DNA from: Synechococcus sp. JA-3-3Ab
Lineage (GTDB): Bacteria; Cyanobacteriota; Cyanobacteriia; Thermostichales; Thermostichaceae
NCBI RefSeq assembly: GCF_000013205.1
Contig: NC_007775.1
Span: 1,360,501 to 1,424,500 of the forward strand
Length of the DNA: 64,000 bases
Direction of reading: 5' to 3'
The notes under the pieces were generated by a model. The model saw only the letters and a list, made by a program, of their open reading frames with translations, did not search any database and was not told the DNA's origin. The position numbers and the translations under genes were made by a program. Below are positions 45,762 to 55,828 of the stretch, one piece after another. Numbering within the stretch: the stretch's first letter is position 1; the number at the start of each line of letters is the position of its first letter.

Positions 45762-46088
45762 ATGGATGCTATGGGGGTTGAACTGGGGGGACTGGAGGCG
45801 ATCCGCCCTTCGTTGTGGGCGGCCACAGCCCTGTGGAGTCTGGGGCTGATGTGGGGCTTGTCGCCGCTGCACCGCCGCCTGCAGGAGGGTTGGGAAAAAC
45901 AGTTGGCCTGGGATCCCAGCGGAGCTCTGGCCTCTTTGCTCAGCGTCCTTCCTTTCTTGCTGGCAGCAGCGGTGGTGGTGGCCCTCACCGAACTCTCTTT
46001 GGGCAACAGCTGGGCCGTCTCCTGGGGTCTGATTGCCTGCGTTGGCGGTGGCCTCTACGAGCTGGGCCGGCGGGACAATGCCCGCTAA
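45762..46088 (+). CDS. Small membrane protein of unknown function
   Basis: 108 residues with two or three hydrophobic stretches (LWAATALWSLGLMWGL, LLSVLPFLLAAAVVVAL, WAVSWGLIACVGGGLYEL). Starts 30 bases after the flavoprotein and its end overlaps the ATPase gene by 11 bases, so a three-gene transcript is likely. No known family. Confidence 0.65.
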   Translation: MDAMGVELGGLEAIRPSLWAATALWSLGLMWGLSPLHRRLQEGWEKQLAWDPSGALASLLSVLPFLLAAAVVVALTELSLGNSWAVSWGLIACVGGGLYELGRRDNAR

Positions 46089-47394
46089 GCGCTCTGGACC
46101 GGCCCTCACCCCCAGCCCCTTTGACAACGCCAAGTTAGAGCGACTTGAAGCGATGACCCCCCTCGAAGAAGCGGCGGAAGCGGCGGCTAAGCTGCTGGTG
46201 TTTCGGGAAATCTGCGCCCACCCCTTGGCCCTGACCTGGCAGGAGCTCACCCAGGAGTTGATGAGCGGGGATCCCTTGCCCTGCTGGAGAGCCTACGGAC
46301 GCTGGTTTGAGCTTTTGGCCCAGGAGGGCTTGAGCTGGCGGGAGTGGCTAATCCGAGAGATCCGCTGGGCCGATAACCCTTTCTCGCGGGCGGCGCTTCG
46401 ACCCCAAGGGATCCCAGCCCCCCTTGTGCAAGCGGCCCGCCACGATCTCCGCTGCCTGCAGATCCTGGCCGATAGCCAGGAGACCATTGCCGAGCAGATG
46501 CGGGCGCTGGGCCTGGGGATCCCTTGGCCGGATGGGGAAGGGGAGAGCCCTGGCTGGGATCCGCGCTCTTTTGCCGACTGGGGCCTGAGCCTGGAGGCGC
46601 TGATCGCCCACTACCGCCGAGCGGGGGTGGGGCTCTGTGGCCGCTATTGGGCCTTTCGCTGGGGGCCGGCAGGGCTAGAGGGGATCCCCACTCCCGACTT
46701 GCCCGACTGGGAAGAGATCTACGGCTATGAACGGCAGAAACGGCAGTTGGCTGCCAACACCGAAGCCCTGCTGCGGGGGGATCCGGCGTTGCATGTGCTG
46801 CTCTATGGGGCGCGGGGCACCGGCAAGTCTTCGCTGGTGAAGGCGTTGCTGCGCCGCTACGGTTCCCAGGGGCTGCGCCTTTTGGAGCTGAGACGGGGAG
46901 ATTTGGGTCAATTGCCTCAGATCTTGGCAGATCTGGGAGGGTGGGGGCTGCCCTTTGTCCTGTTTGTGGACGATCTCTCCTTTGAGGCCGACGAAACTGA
47001 GTTTAAGCAGCTCAAGGTGCTCCTGGAAGGAGATCTTGTTCCACCACCGCCCAACGTCCGTCTCTACGCCACCAGCAACCGCCGCCACCTTATCCGCGAG
47101 TTTTTTGGCGATCGTCCCAGTCCCCAAGATCAAGAGGTCCACGCCTGGGATACGGTGCAGGAAAAGCTGTCGCTGCGGGATCGCTTCGGCCTTACCCTTA
47201 CCTTCACCCCTTTTAGCCAAGCTGACTACCTGGCCACGGTAGAACACCTGGCGCAACGGCTGGGCCTCCCGCACCCTTTAGATACCTTGCGCCGCCAAGC
47301 CCTCCTCTGGGCGCAACAGCAGAACGGCTTTTCCGGTCGCACCGCCCGCCAGTTCCTGCATGCCTTGCAGGCCGGCCTGGTGGAAGTTGGATAG
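46078..47394 (+). CDS. DUF815-type AAA+ ATPase
   Basis: 438 residues from ATG 46078. N-terminal helical part, then Walker A GARGTGKSSLVKALL near 250, Walker B-like PFVLFVDDLSFEADE, sensor region LYATSNRRHLIREFF, and RDRFGLTLTFTPFSQADYL. This matches DUF815 proteins, AAA+ ATPases of unknown role. Upstream neighbour is the small membrane protein; a link is only suggested by overlap. Confidence 0.87.
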   Translation: MPAKRSGPALTPSPFDNAKLERLEAMTPLEEAAEAAAKLLVFREICAHPLALTWQELTQELMSGDPLPCWRAYGRWFELLAQEGLSWREWLIREIRWADNPFSRAALRPQGIPAPLVQAARHDLRCLQILADSQETIAEQMRALGLGIPWPDGEGESPGWDPRSFADWGLSLEALIAHYRRAGVGLCGRYWAFRWGPAGLEGIPTPDLPDWEEIYGYERQKRQLAANTEALLRGDPALHVLLYGARGTGKSSLVKALLRRYGSQGLRLLELRRGDLGQLPQILADLGGWGLPFVLFVDDLSFEADETEFKQLKVLLEGDLVPPPPNVRLYATSNRRHLIREFFGDRPSPQDQEVHAWDTVQEKLSLRDRFGLTLTFTPFSQADYLATVEHLAQRLGLPHPLDTLRRQALLWAQQQNGFSGRTARQFLHALQAGLVEVG

Positions 47395-47495
47395 CCGCAG
47401 GCCGGCTGAGGTCTGGAGTTTTCGTCATAGGGACGAACCTGTCGGTTGCTGCAATTGCAAACTCCCCTTCAGGGAAGAGCCGGGGGCGAGGAAGA

Positions 47496-47813
47496 CTACA
47501 GCAGCCACTCGGAGGCGCGCTCTCCCACCCCTTGCAAATTCAAAGGAATGGCCACCGCCTTGCCTATGCGGGGTTTCTGACGGGTAGCCTCAATTTCTCG
47601 CTGCACCGCTTCCCACACGCCCCACGCCTGCAAATGGGCCATGACAGACTCCAGGCGAGCCAGATACTCGGCCTCGCTCAAGGGGAAAGAGGGCTGCTCC
47701 AGGTAGCGCCACATCACCAACAGAACCACCCTGCCCCCCATGCGGCGCAGTTGCACGTCGTAGGAATAGCCCCACTTCTCCCGCAGCAAAGCTTGAAAGT
47801 CGGATCCCGTCAT
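47496..47813 (-). CDS. DUF3067 family protein
   Basis: 105 residues from ATG 47813: MTGSDFQALLREKWGYSYDVQ, then MWRYLEQPSFPLSEAEYLARLESV. Matches the cyanobacterial/plastid DUF3067 family; function unknown. The frame extends upstream, but its Cys/Arg-rich 23 residues look noncoding. Divergent from petC. Confidence 0.82.
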   Translation of the reverse strand: MTGSDFQALLREKWGYSYDVQLRRMGGRVVLLVMWRYLEQPSFPLSEAEYLARLESVMAHLQAWGVWEAVQREIEATRQKPRIGKAVAIPLNLQGVGERASEWLL

Positions 47814-47986
47814 GGTCTGGCTCGGATTGGGTTGGGACTGAGCTGGGCCGCAGCAGAAAAACCGCCGCCTCTTCCCTTGCACTTCCTTTAGCTTTGCATT
47901 TCTTAATGATATTAGCCAAGGAGCTCGGTTAGGATGATGTCATTTGTCAACGAACATTAAAACTTCTCAGGTTTGTACTGGCCATT

Positions 47987-48505
47987 ATGACGGAAGCGGT
48001 TAGCAACTTCGAGGCACCCCCCATGAGCCGGCGGGTTTTTCTGAATGCCCTCCTCAGCAGCTCGGTGGGGGTGGTGGTGGTGGGCACCCTCTACCCGGTG
48101 GTGAAGTATTTTATTCCGCCCTCTTCCGGTGGGGCAGGAGAAGGTGTGATAGCTCAAGATGCTCTCGGCAAGCCCATCAGCGTCAGTGAGCTGTTGGCCA
48201 CTCACGCCGCCACGGATCGCGTGCTGGCCCAAGGCTTGAAGGGGGATCCCACCTACATTGTGATCGACAACGGGGCGGTGGCCAACTACGGCCTCAACGC
48301 GGTTTGCACCCACCTCGGCTGTGTGGTGCCCTGGAACGCGGGGGAAAACCTGTTCAAGTGCCCCTGCCACGGATCCCAGTACGCGGCCAACGGCAAGGTC
48401 ATCCGGGGGCCGGCTCCCCGCTCCCTGGAGCTGGTGAGCGCCACGGTGGACGGCGACAACGTTCGCTTCAGCCCCTGGCAAGGCCCCGATTTCCGCGAGG
48501 CCTGA
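47987..48505 (+). CDS. petC: Rieske iron-sulfur protein of the cytochrome b6f complex
   Basis: 172 residues. N-terminal membrane anchor with twin-Arg (MSRRVFLNALLSSSVGVVVV), hinge with GGAGEG, and Rieske cluster boxes CTHLGC and CPCHGS. Passes electrons from plastoquinol to cytochrome f in the thylakoid membrane. petA follows on the same strand, the usual petC-petA pair, but with a MITE in the 477-base gap. Confidence 0.97.
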   Translation: MTEAVSNFEAPPMSRRVFLNALLSSSVGVVVVGTLYPVVKYFIPPSSGGAGEGVIAQDALGKPISVSELLATHAATDRVLAQGLKGDPTYIVIDNGAVANYGLNAVCTHLGCVVPWNAGENLFKCPCHGSQYAANGKVIRGPAPRSLELVSATVDGDNVRFSPWQGPDFREA

Positions 48506-48628
48506 GGCGTTACGATAGGCTCCAGAGAGACCCCTGTAAGGGGCCACAGCCGGGTCAGAAGTGGGGGAAAAGGCCAGAGAGGTTGCTGCGCTAGTCCTGG
48601 CTAGAGCATGAGTTGTGAGCTTTGAGGA

Positions 48629-48931
48629 GCATGACTCTAGTCAATAATAAGCTCAACTATACTGAAAATAATGTATAATATGTTCATTACGGATTACTAC
48701 CAGTTGATCTTTCTGTTTACTTTCGAGTCTGCCAACATGGTAGCCAAAGCAAAGCAGAAAATTGGTAGTAAGACGACACGGAAACTGCGCTTTGGGTATT
48801 CTACTCAAAGCTTTGCGGGATACCGCCATTCTGTTTGGACTCCGTCCCGCTAACGCGAATGGAAACAAGCAGAATGCTATCGCTGCATAGTTGAACAGTG
48901 ATGTTCAGCAGTGTTCAGCGTAAATGTATCA
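48629..48931 (+). mobile_element. Short IS607-derived element (MITE), copy 2, between petC and petA
   Basis: 303 bases. Starts GCATGACTCTAGTCAATAAT and ends AAATGTATCA. Nearly identical to copy 1 at 27711-27989, with a 24-base insertion (GGACTCCGTCCCGCTAACGC...) that is also found in the complete IS607, so copy 1 has a further deletion. Keeps the tnpB 3' part and the right-end hairpin (TGAACA-GTGA-TGTTCA). Ends 51 bases before the petA ATG. Confidence 0.9.
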
Positions 48932-48982
48932 GATTGCCCCAAAGGGCTTGCGAGAATTTTGATTGAGATTCTGAGCTAACTT

Positions 48983-49966
48983 ATGAAGCGAATTTACTTG
49001 GCCTTGTGTGCGCTGCTGCTGTTGCTGGGGACGGGATCCCGTCCGGCAGCAGCCTATCCGTACTACGCCCAGATGGCCTACGACAACCCGCGCGAGGCCA
49101 CCGGGAAAATCGTCTGTGCCAACTGCCACCTGAACGCCATGCCTGCCCGTGCCGAAGTGCCGCAGGCAGTTACCCCGGGCCAGGTGTTCACCATCAAGGT
49201 CGGGATCCCCTATGACTTGAGCAAGCAACAGGTGTTGGCGGATGGCAGCAAGGGCGGCTTGAACGTTGGCGCTGTGGTGGTGTTGCCAGAAGGCTTCCGC
49301 CTGGCCACCGAGGAGGAGATGACGGAGGAGCAGCGCCAGGAAACCGCTGAGACCTACATCACTCCCTACAGCGACGAGAAGCCCAACATTCTCCTGGTGG
49401 GTCCCCTGCCCGGCGAGCAGCACCAGGAAATCGTCTTCCCGGTGGTCGCCCCTGACCCGAAGGAGGATCCCTCCGTGGCCTTCATGAAATATCGGGTTTA
49501 CATTGGCGCCAACCGCGGTCGTGGCCAGATCAACCCCGATGGCAGCCTCAGCAACAACAACGTCTTCCGCGCTCCTGCCACGGGTCGTCTGACAAGCATC
49601 GCCACCATCGAATCTGACCTCAGCGATCTGCCGCCTGAGCTGGCCGCCCTGGTGCCGCCCGAATACGAGTTGCCGGGCACGCGGGTGCTCAGCTTCGAGA
49701 CTGAAGGCGGACTGAAGCACTTGGTGGTGCCGCCGGGGCCGGAGTTGGTGGTTAACATTGGCGACAGCGTCCAAGAAGGGGATCCGGTTACCAACAACCC
49801 CAACGTGGGCGGCTTTGGCCAAGTGGAGCGGGATCTGGTGCTGCAGAACCCGGAACGGGTGAAGTGGTTGGTGGCCTTCCTGGCAGCGGTGGCCATCACC
49901 CAGCTTCTGCTAGTGCTCAAGAAAAAGCAAGTGGAGCTCATCCAGGCGGCAGAACTTTTGGGCTAG
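48983..49966 (+). CDS. petA: Cytochrome f (apocytochrome)
   Basis: 327 residues. Signal peptide (MKRIYLALCALLLLLG... PAAA) cut before YPYYAQ, whose Tyr is the axial haem ligand; haem site CANCH near 45. Large lumenal domain and C-terminal anchor (WLVAFLAAVAITQLLLVLKKKQ). Partner of the Rieske protein. Its leader has been changed by the MITE: only 51 original bases separate it from the ATG. Confidence 0.97.
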   Translation: MKRIYLALCALLLLLGTGSRPAAAYPYYAQMAYDNPREATGKIVCANCHLNAMPARAEVPQAVTPGQVFTIKVGIPYDLSKQQVLADGSKGGLNVGAVVVLPEGFRLATEEEMTEEQRQETAETYITPYSDEKPNILLVGPLPGEQHQEIVFPVVAPDPKEDPSVAFMKYRVYIGANRGRGQINPDGSLSNNNVFRAPATGRLTSIATIESDLSDLPPELAALVPPEYELPGTRVLSFETEGGLKHLVVPPGPELVVNIGDSVQEGDPVTNNPNVGGFGQVERDLVLQNPERVKWLVAFLAAVAITQLLLVLKKKQVELIQAAELLG

Positions 49967-50000
49967 CTTGCGCACTTATTCTTCGCGAGAGTCTTCCCAG

Positions 50001-50029
50001 CACCTCGGAGCCAGCCGGGGTGTTTTTTT
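50001..50029 (+). terminator. petA terminator
   Basis: CACCTCGG (50001-50008) pairs with CCGGGGTG (50015-50022) around AGCCAG, with one G-T pair, followed by seven T (50023-50029), 35 bases after the petA stop. Confidence 0.85.
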
Positions 50030-50852
50030 AGGGAATCCTCAGCTCTCCCGCTATCACCAGCACCGCCTGCCCGGCAATCTCCACCCGAGTGCCGAGATCG
50101 CGACACCACAGCTCGCCTCCCCGCGCCGAGAGCTGGCGGGCTTTGAGCTCAGTCCGGCCCAGGCGCTGCGACCAATAGGGTGTCAACAGGCACTGGGCAG
50201 ACCCGGTCACCGGATCCTCCGGGATCCCCAACTGGGGGGCAAAAACACGACAGACAAAATCTGGCTGGTCTTCTAGATCCCCTCCCGAGGCAGTGACGAT
50301 CAACCCAGAAACAGGCAGTGCCTGAACCCGCTCCCAATCCGGCTGCAGCTGCTGCACCTGCTGGGCCGAAGTCAGCACCGCTACCCCCATGCTGCCGCGG
50401 TACAACTCCAGAGGAGGGATCCCCAATGCCGCAGCCACCTGCTCTTGGCCTTCCGGCCAGGGTTGCGGGAACTGGGCGGGAAAATCCATCGCCAGCCGCT
50501 CCCCCTGCCGCCGCACCTGCAGCCGGCCACTGCGGGTGGAAAAGGCCACCCCCTGAGCTTCCGGGTGAATCTCGGTCAAGAGCACATAGGCGCTGCCCAA
50601 CGTGGCATGGCCACAGAGTTCTACCTCCGTGGTGGGAGTAAACCAGCGCAGCCCATAGTGGGGAACCTCGCCTTCGGATCCCTGGGGCAGCAAAAAAGCC
50701 GTTTCCGACAGATTGTTCTCCGCCGCAATTGCTCGCATCAAAGCTGCCGGCAGCTCCTGAGGCAGCAAACACACCGCTGCCGGATTGCCCTTAAAAGGCA
50801 CTGCCGTAAACGCATCCACTTGAAACAACGGGATCCGCACCTGCTTGCCCAA
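50028..50852 (-). CDS. PhzF-family isomerase-like protein
   Basis: 274 residues. PLFQVDAFTAVPFKGNPAAVCLL near the start and ENNLSETAFLL with the catalytic Glu, then the second-half GDPVTGSAQCLL-type motif seen as IPEDPVTGSAQCLLTPYW. The fold is diaminopimelate-epimerase-like; true substrate unknown. Start is TTG 50852 or GTG 50840; both give a good N-terminus. Confidence 0.85.
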   Translation of the reverse strand: MGKQVRIPLFQVDAFTAVPFKGNPAAVCLLPQELPAALMRAIAAENNLSETAFLLPQGSEGEVPHYGLRWFTPTTEVELCGHATLGSAYVLLTEIHPEAQGVAFSTRSGRLQVRRQGERLAMDFPAQFPQPWPEGQEQVAAALGIPPLELYRGSMGVAVLTSAQQVQQLQPDWERVQALPVSGLIVTASGGDLEDQPDFVCRVFAPQLGIPEDPVTGSAQCLLTPYWSQRLGRTELKARQLSARGGELWCRDLGTRVEIAGQAVLVIAGELRIP

Positions 50853-50948
50853 CCTACCTCAGGCCATGATCCCACAACAGGCCCAGAAGTAGGGGGATCC
50901 GCACCCAACCGTACCCGACAAAAAGGGAGATCCCGCCAAAAGGGGCTA

Positions 50949-50978
50949 TTGTCAGGCTGGAAAGCCGGCTGATAGACT
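50949..50978 (+). promoter_or_regulatory. groESL sigma70-type promoter
   Basis: TTGTCA at 50949-50954 and TAGACT at 50973-50978, 18 bases apart; the -10 runs into the CIRCE operator, so repressor binding would block it. Confidence 0.55.
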
Positions 50979-51003
50979 AGCACTCGTAAGCTGAGAGTGC
51001 TAA
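50977..51003 (+). promoter_or_regulatory. CIRCE operator (HrcA site) of groESL
   Basis: CTAGCACTC-N9-GAGTGCTAA matches the CIRCE inverted repeat (TTAGCACTC-N9-GAGTGCTAA) with one mismatch. It lies 81 bases before the groES ATG. The HrcA repressor gene itself is not in the window. Confidence 0.93.
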
Positions 51004-51084
51004 AACCTCGACTACGCAAGCTTAGGTTTGCGCTCGATACAACCCTTCAGCCTCGCGTTTTAGGCATCACGGAGGATATTTGTC

Positions 51085-51396
51085 ATGGCTGCAGTAACTC
51101 TCAACGTCTCTACGCTGAAGCCGCTAGGCGACCGCGTGCTGGTCAAGATTGCCCAGCAGGACGAGAAGACGGCGGGTGGCATCTTTTTGCCCGATACCGC
51201 CAAAGAAAAACCCCAAGTGGGGGAGGTGGTCGCAGTTGGGCCTGGCAAGCGCAATGACGAGGGCAAGCTGATCCCGATGGAACTGAAAGCCGGCGACAGA
51301 GTGCTCTACTCCAAGTACGCCGGCACGGAAGTGAAGCTGGGCAGCGATGAGTACGTGCTGCTGGCCGAGCGGGATATTCTCGCTATCGTTCAGTAA
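51085..51396 (+). CDS. groES: Co-chaperonin GroES
   Basis: 103 residues. [46 protein letters not shown] is typical, with the mobile loop KTAGGIFLP that contacts GroEL. GGAGG lies upstream. Cotranscribed with groEL 66 bases on. Confidence 0.97.
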   Translation: MAAVTLNVSTLKPLGDRVLVKIAQQDEKTAGGIFLPDTAKEKPQVGEVVAVGPGKRNDEGKLIPMELKAGDRVLYSKYAGTEVKLGSDEYVLLAERDILAIVQ

Positions 51397-53097
<1,701 letters not shown>

Positions 53098-53169
53098 TCT
53101 TCGGGCAGGAAGAGGCAGAGGCTTCGCCAGCTAGCGGAAAGTCTGCTGCCTTGTCAGAGCAGCCATCTT

Positions 53170-53196
53170 CCGGGATCCCGGCTGGGATCCCTTTAT
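53170..53196 (+). terminator. Possible groEL terminator made of GGGATCCC units
   Basis: CCGGGATCCCGG (53170-53181) and CTGGGATCCC can pair, then TTTATT. Weaker than the glnA case because the T-run is broken. Confidence 0.45.
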
Positions 53197-53270
53197 TCTT
53201 GGGCATTTCCCTCTCCCAGGCGTCCGGGGGGTGAGGGCGAGCCATCCTACTAACGGAAGGAGAAGGCGGC

Positions 53271-54098
53271 GTGGCACGGTTAATCTGCATTGGCCTAGAC
53301 CTGGCCTGGTCGGCCCGCAACCCCTCTGGCGTGGCAACGCTGGAGGTTGAGAGCGGGGATCCCCAAGCCCCGAACCTGACGGGCCACCTGCGGGACAACC
53401 GCCTCTTGCAAACCGACCAGGAGATTGTGGACTACATCCAAGCCCAAGCGGGAGGGGATCCCTGCCTGGTGGCGGTGGATGCCCCCCTGCGCGTCCCCAA
53501 CCCCAGCGGCCAGCGGCGGGCGGAAGCCGAGCTGAACCGGGTGTTTCGCGCCTATGCCGCTGGCGCCCACCCGGCCAACCGCCGCCTCTTGGCCAAAAAC
53601 GGCCAGGTGCGAGGGGAGGCCCTGGTGCAAGCTCTCTCCCGTTATGGCTTTCGCGAGCAGGCCAGCATCGAGCAGGGATCCCTGGCCCGGCAGATCACCG
53701 AAGTCTTCCCCCACAGCGCCATGGTGAGCCTGTTTGGCCTCAGCCGCAGCCTCCCCTACAAAGCGCGTCCCCGCCGCACCTGGCTGCAACGAGAACAGGC
53801 GTGGCGGCTGTACCAGCAACATCTGCGCGCCTTGGCCAGCGCCGATCCGTCTCTGCAAGGCCACGAGCCCCTGCTCCAAGTGGAGGTGGGATCCCTTAGG
53901 GGCCGCCAACTCAAAAACTACGAAGACCAAGTCGATGCCTTAATGTGCGCCTACATCGCCCTCTACGGCTTCCGCTGGGGATCCGAGCGCTGCCACAGCT
54001 TCGGCAACCTGCAAGAAGGCCACATTTTCACTCCCCTGCCCCCCTCATTGCAAGGGAAGAGCCCTGTTTCCTCGCCGGAAACTCCACAAGGGCTTTAA
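53271..54098 (+). CDS. DUF429-type predicted nuclease
   Basis: 275 residues. LICIGLDLAWSARNPSGVATL with the first Asp, CLVAVDAPLRVPNPSGQRRAEAELNR with the second, and YEDQVDALMCAYIALYGFRWG with the last acidic pair: an RNase H-like arrangement. Function not known. GTG start 53271. Alone between groEL and guaB3. Confidence 0.82.
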   Translation: MARLICIGLDLAWSARNPSGVATLEVESGDPQAPNLTGHLRDNRLLQTDQEIVDYIQAQAGGDPCLVAVDAPLRVPNPSGQRRAEAELNRVFRAYAAGAHPANRRLLAKNGQVRGEALVQALSRYGFREQASIEQGSLARQITEVFPHSAMVSLFGLSRSLPYKARPRRTWLQREQAWRLYQQHLRALASADPSLQGHEPLLQVEVGSLRGRQLKNYEDQVDALMCAYIALYGFRWGSERCHSFGNLQEGHIFTPLPPSLQGKSPVSSPETPQGL

Positions 54099-54253
54099 CT
54101 CGGGCGAGGGTATGGCTTCTGCCAGACCGGCCAGACTTCCGTTGAGGCAGAGACAAGCGAAGCTAAACCGGAGGGAAAACCCGGCTCTTGCTAGTCTCAA
54201 ATCACACGTTGGCGGCATGATAGGAAGAAGGGATCCTGTCAGAGGGGAGGGAA

Positions 54254-55417
54254 ATGAACCCACAACTGGGGCGCAATCGGCAGGCAAGACGCGCTTACGG
54301 GCTGGATGAGATCGCGCTGGTGCCGGGCAGGCGAACCCTGGATCCCAGCTTGGTGGACACCCACTTCACCCTGGGAGGGATCCAACGGCAAATCCCCATC
54401 ATCGCCAGCGCTATGGATGGCGTGGTGGATGTGCGAATGGCCATTTTGCTCTCGGAGCTGGGGGCCTTCGGGGTGTTGAACCTGGATGGCATCCAAACCC
54501 GCTACGCCGATCCCGATGAGGTGTTGGATCAGATTGCGTCGGTGGGCAAAGACGAGTTTGTGCCCCTAATGCAGCGCCTCTACAGCGAACCTGTAAAGCC
54601 GGATCTGATTCAAGAGCGCATCCGCCAAATCAAGGCCGGTGGCGCCATTGCAGCAGCCAGCAGTGTGCCCGCCCACGCCGCCCAATACGGCCCCCTGGTG
54701 GCTGAAGCCGGGGGGGATCTGTTCTTCGTCCAGGCCACCGTGGTTTCCGTCCACCACAAGGTGCCTGAAGGCATGCAAAAGCTGGATCTGGCCGCCTTCT
54801 GCCGCTCCATGCCCATTCCCGTGGTGGTCGGCAACTGCGTCACCTATGATGTCGCCCTGGAGCTGATGCAAGCGGGAGCCGCAGGAGTCCTGGTGGGCAT
54901 CGGCCCCGGCGCTGCCTGCACCTCCCGCGGCGTGCTGGGGGTGGGAGTACCTCAGGCTACCGCCATCGCCGACTGTGCAGCCGCCCGCGACCAGTTCTTG
55001 ACGGAAAGTGGCACCTACGTTCCCATCATTGCCGACGGCGGCTTGGTAACCGGCGGGGATATTTGCAAGGCCATCGCCTGCGGAGCCGACGCCGTGATGA
55101 TCGGATCCCCCTTGGCCCGCGCCTATGAGGCCCCCGGTCGCGGCTTTCATTGGGGCATGGCCACCCCCAGCCCCATCTTGCCCCGCGGCACCCGCATCCG
55201 CGTGGGATCCACCGGCACCCTAGAAGAAATCTTGCGCGGCCCCGCCCGCCTCGATGACGGCACCCACAACCTCTGGGGCGCCCTGCGCACCAGCATGGCC
55301 ACCCTGGGCGCCGCCAACCTCAAAGAAATGCACCAGGTGGAGATCTGCATTGCCCCCTCCCTTTTGACCGAGGGAAAGGTCTACCAAAAGGCGCAGAGCC
55401 TGGGCATGGGGAAATAG
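54254..55417 (+). CDS. guaB3: GuaB3, IMP dehydrogenase-type enzyme without CBS domains
   Basis: 387 residues. TIM barrel; the catalytic Cys loop is GIGPGAACTSRGVLGVG, the phosphate loop GADAVMIGSPLARA. No CBS pair is inserted, the mark of the GuaB3 group of cyanobacteria and actinobacteria, which converts IMP to XMP. Start ATG 54254 with GGGGAGGGAA upstream. Confidence 0.87.
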   Translation: MNPQLGRNRQARRAYGLDEIALVPGRRTLDPSLVDTHFTLGGIQRQIPIIASAMDGVVDVRMAILLSELGAFGVLNLDGIQTRYADPDEVLDQIASVGKDEFVPLMQRLYSEPVKPDLIQERIRQIKAGGAIAAASSVPAHAAQYGPLVAEAGGDLFFVQATVVSVHHKVPEGMQKLDLAAFCRSMPIPVVVGNCVTYDVALELMQAGAAGVLVGIGPGAACTSRGVLGVGVPQATAIADCAAARDQFLTESGTYVPIIADGGLVTGGDICKAIACGADAVMIGSPLARAYEAPGRGFHWGMATPSPILPRGTRIRVGSTGTLEEILRGPARLDDGTHNLWGALRTSMATLGAANLKEMHQVEICIAPSLLTEGKVYQKAQSLGMGK

Positions 55418-55457
55418 CCTCCCGGCAATGCTAGACTCGGTGAGCTGGGATCCCCCA

Positions 55458-55529
<72 letters not shown>

Positions 55530-55689
55530 TTTCCACCAGAGTTTGTGGCTTAGGAGCTCTGTCTTGGTTTGGGATACACCCGCTAGCCAGAGCCGGATCC
55601 CTGAGGTAGAGTAGTGGATATCGAGCCTCGATCATCTACCGCAGTTGGGTCTCGCATTGAGTCTTGCCCAGAAAGTGTGTAAAGTGGTA

Positions 55690-55828
55690 GACGATGTGGA
55701 CTTCGGCTGTATCATGTCTTCCCAGAGTCCGCGATTGCCAGGCTCGTTGTTGAGGTAGGCAGTTTGTCGCTTCTATGAGGACATCCCTACAGCCAAAAAG
55801 GTGTGAGGAAAAGAACAAGGAGAGAAAC
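55690..55828 (+). repeat. Porin leader, copy 1 of a duplicated block
   Basis: From TGTGGACTTCGGCTGTATCA to the start codon it matches the leader of the second porin (57705-57853), including GACATCCCTACAGCC and AAGGAGAGAAAC. The second copy has an extra TAATCTCCACATC. The region 55530-55689 between the tRNA and this leader shows no gene. Confidence 0.85.

Noticed and set aside
48671-48853. 60-residue frame in the petC-petA MITE as a gene
   Set aside because: It is a tnpB remnant (TDYYQLIFLFTFESANMVAKA) with deletions, not a separate protein.
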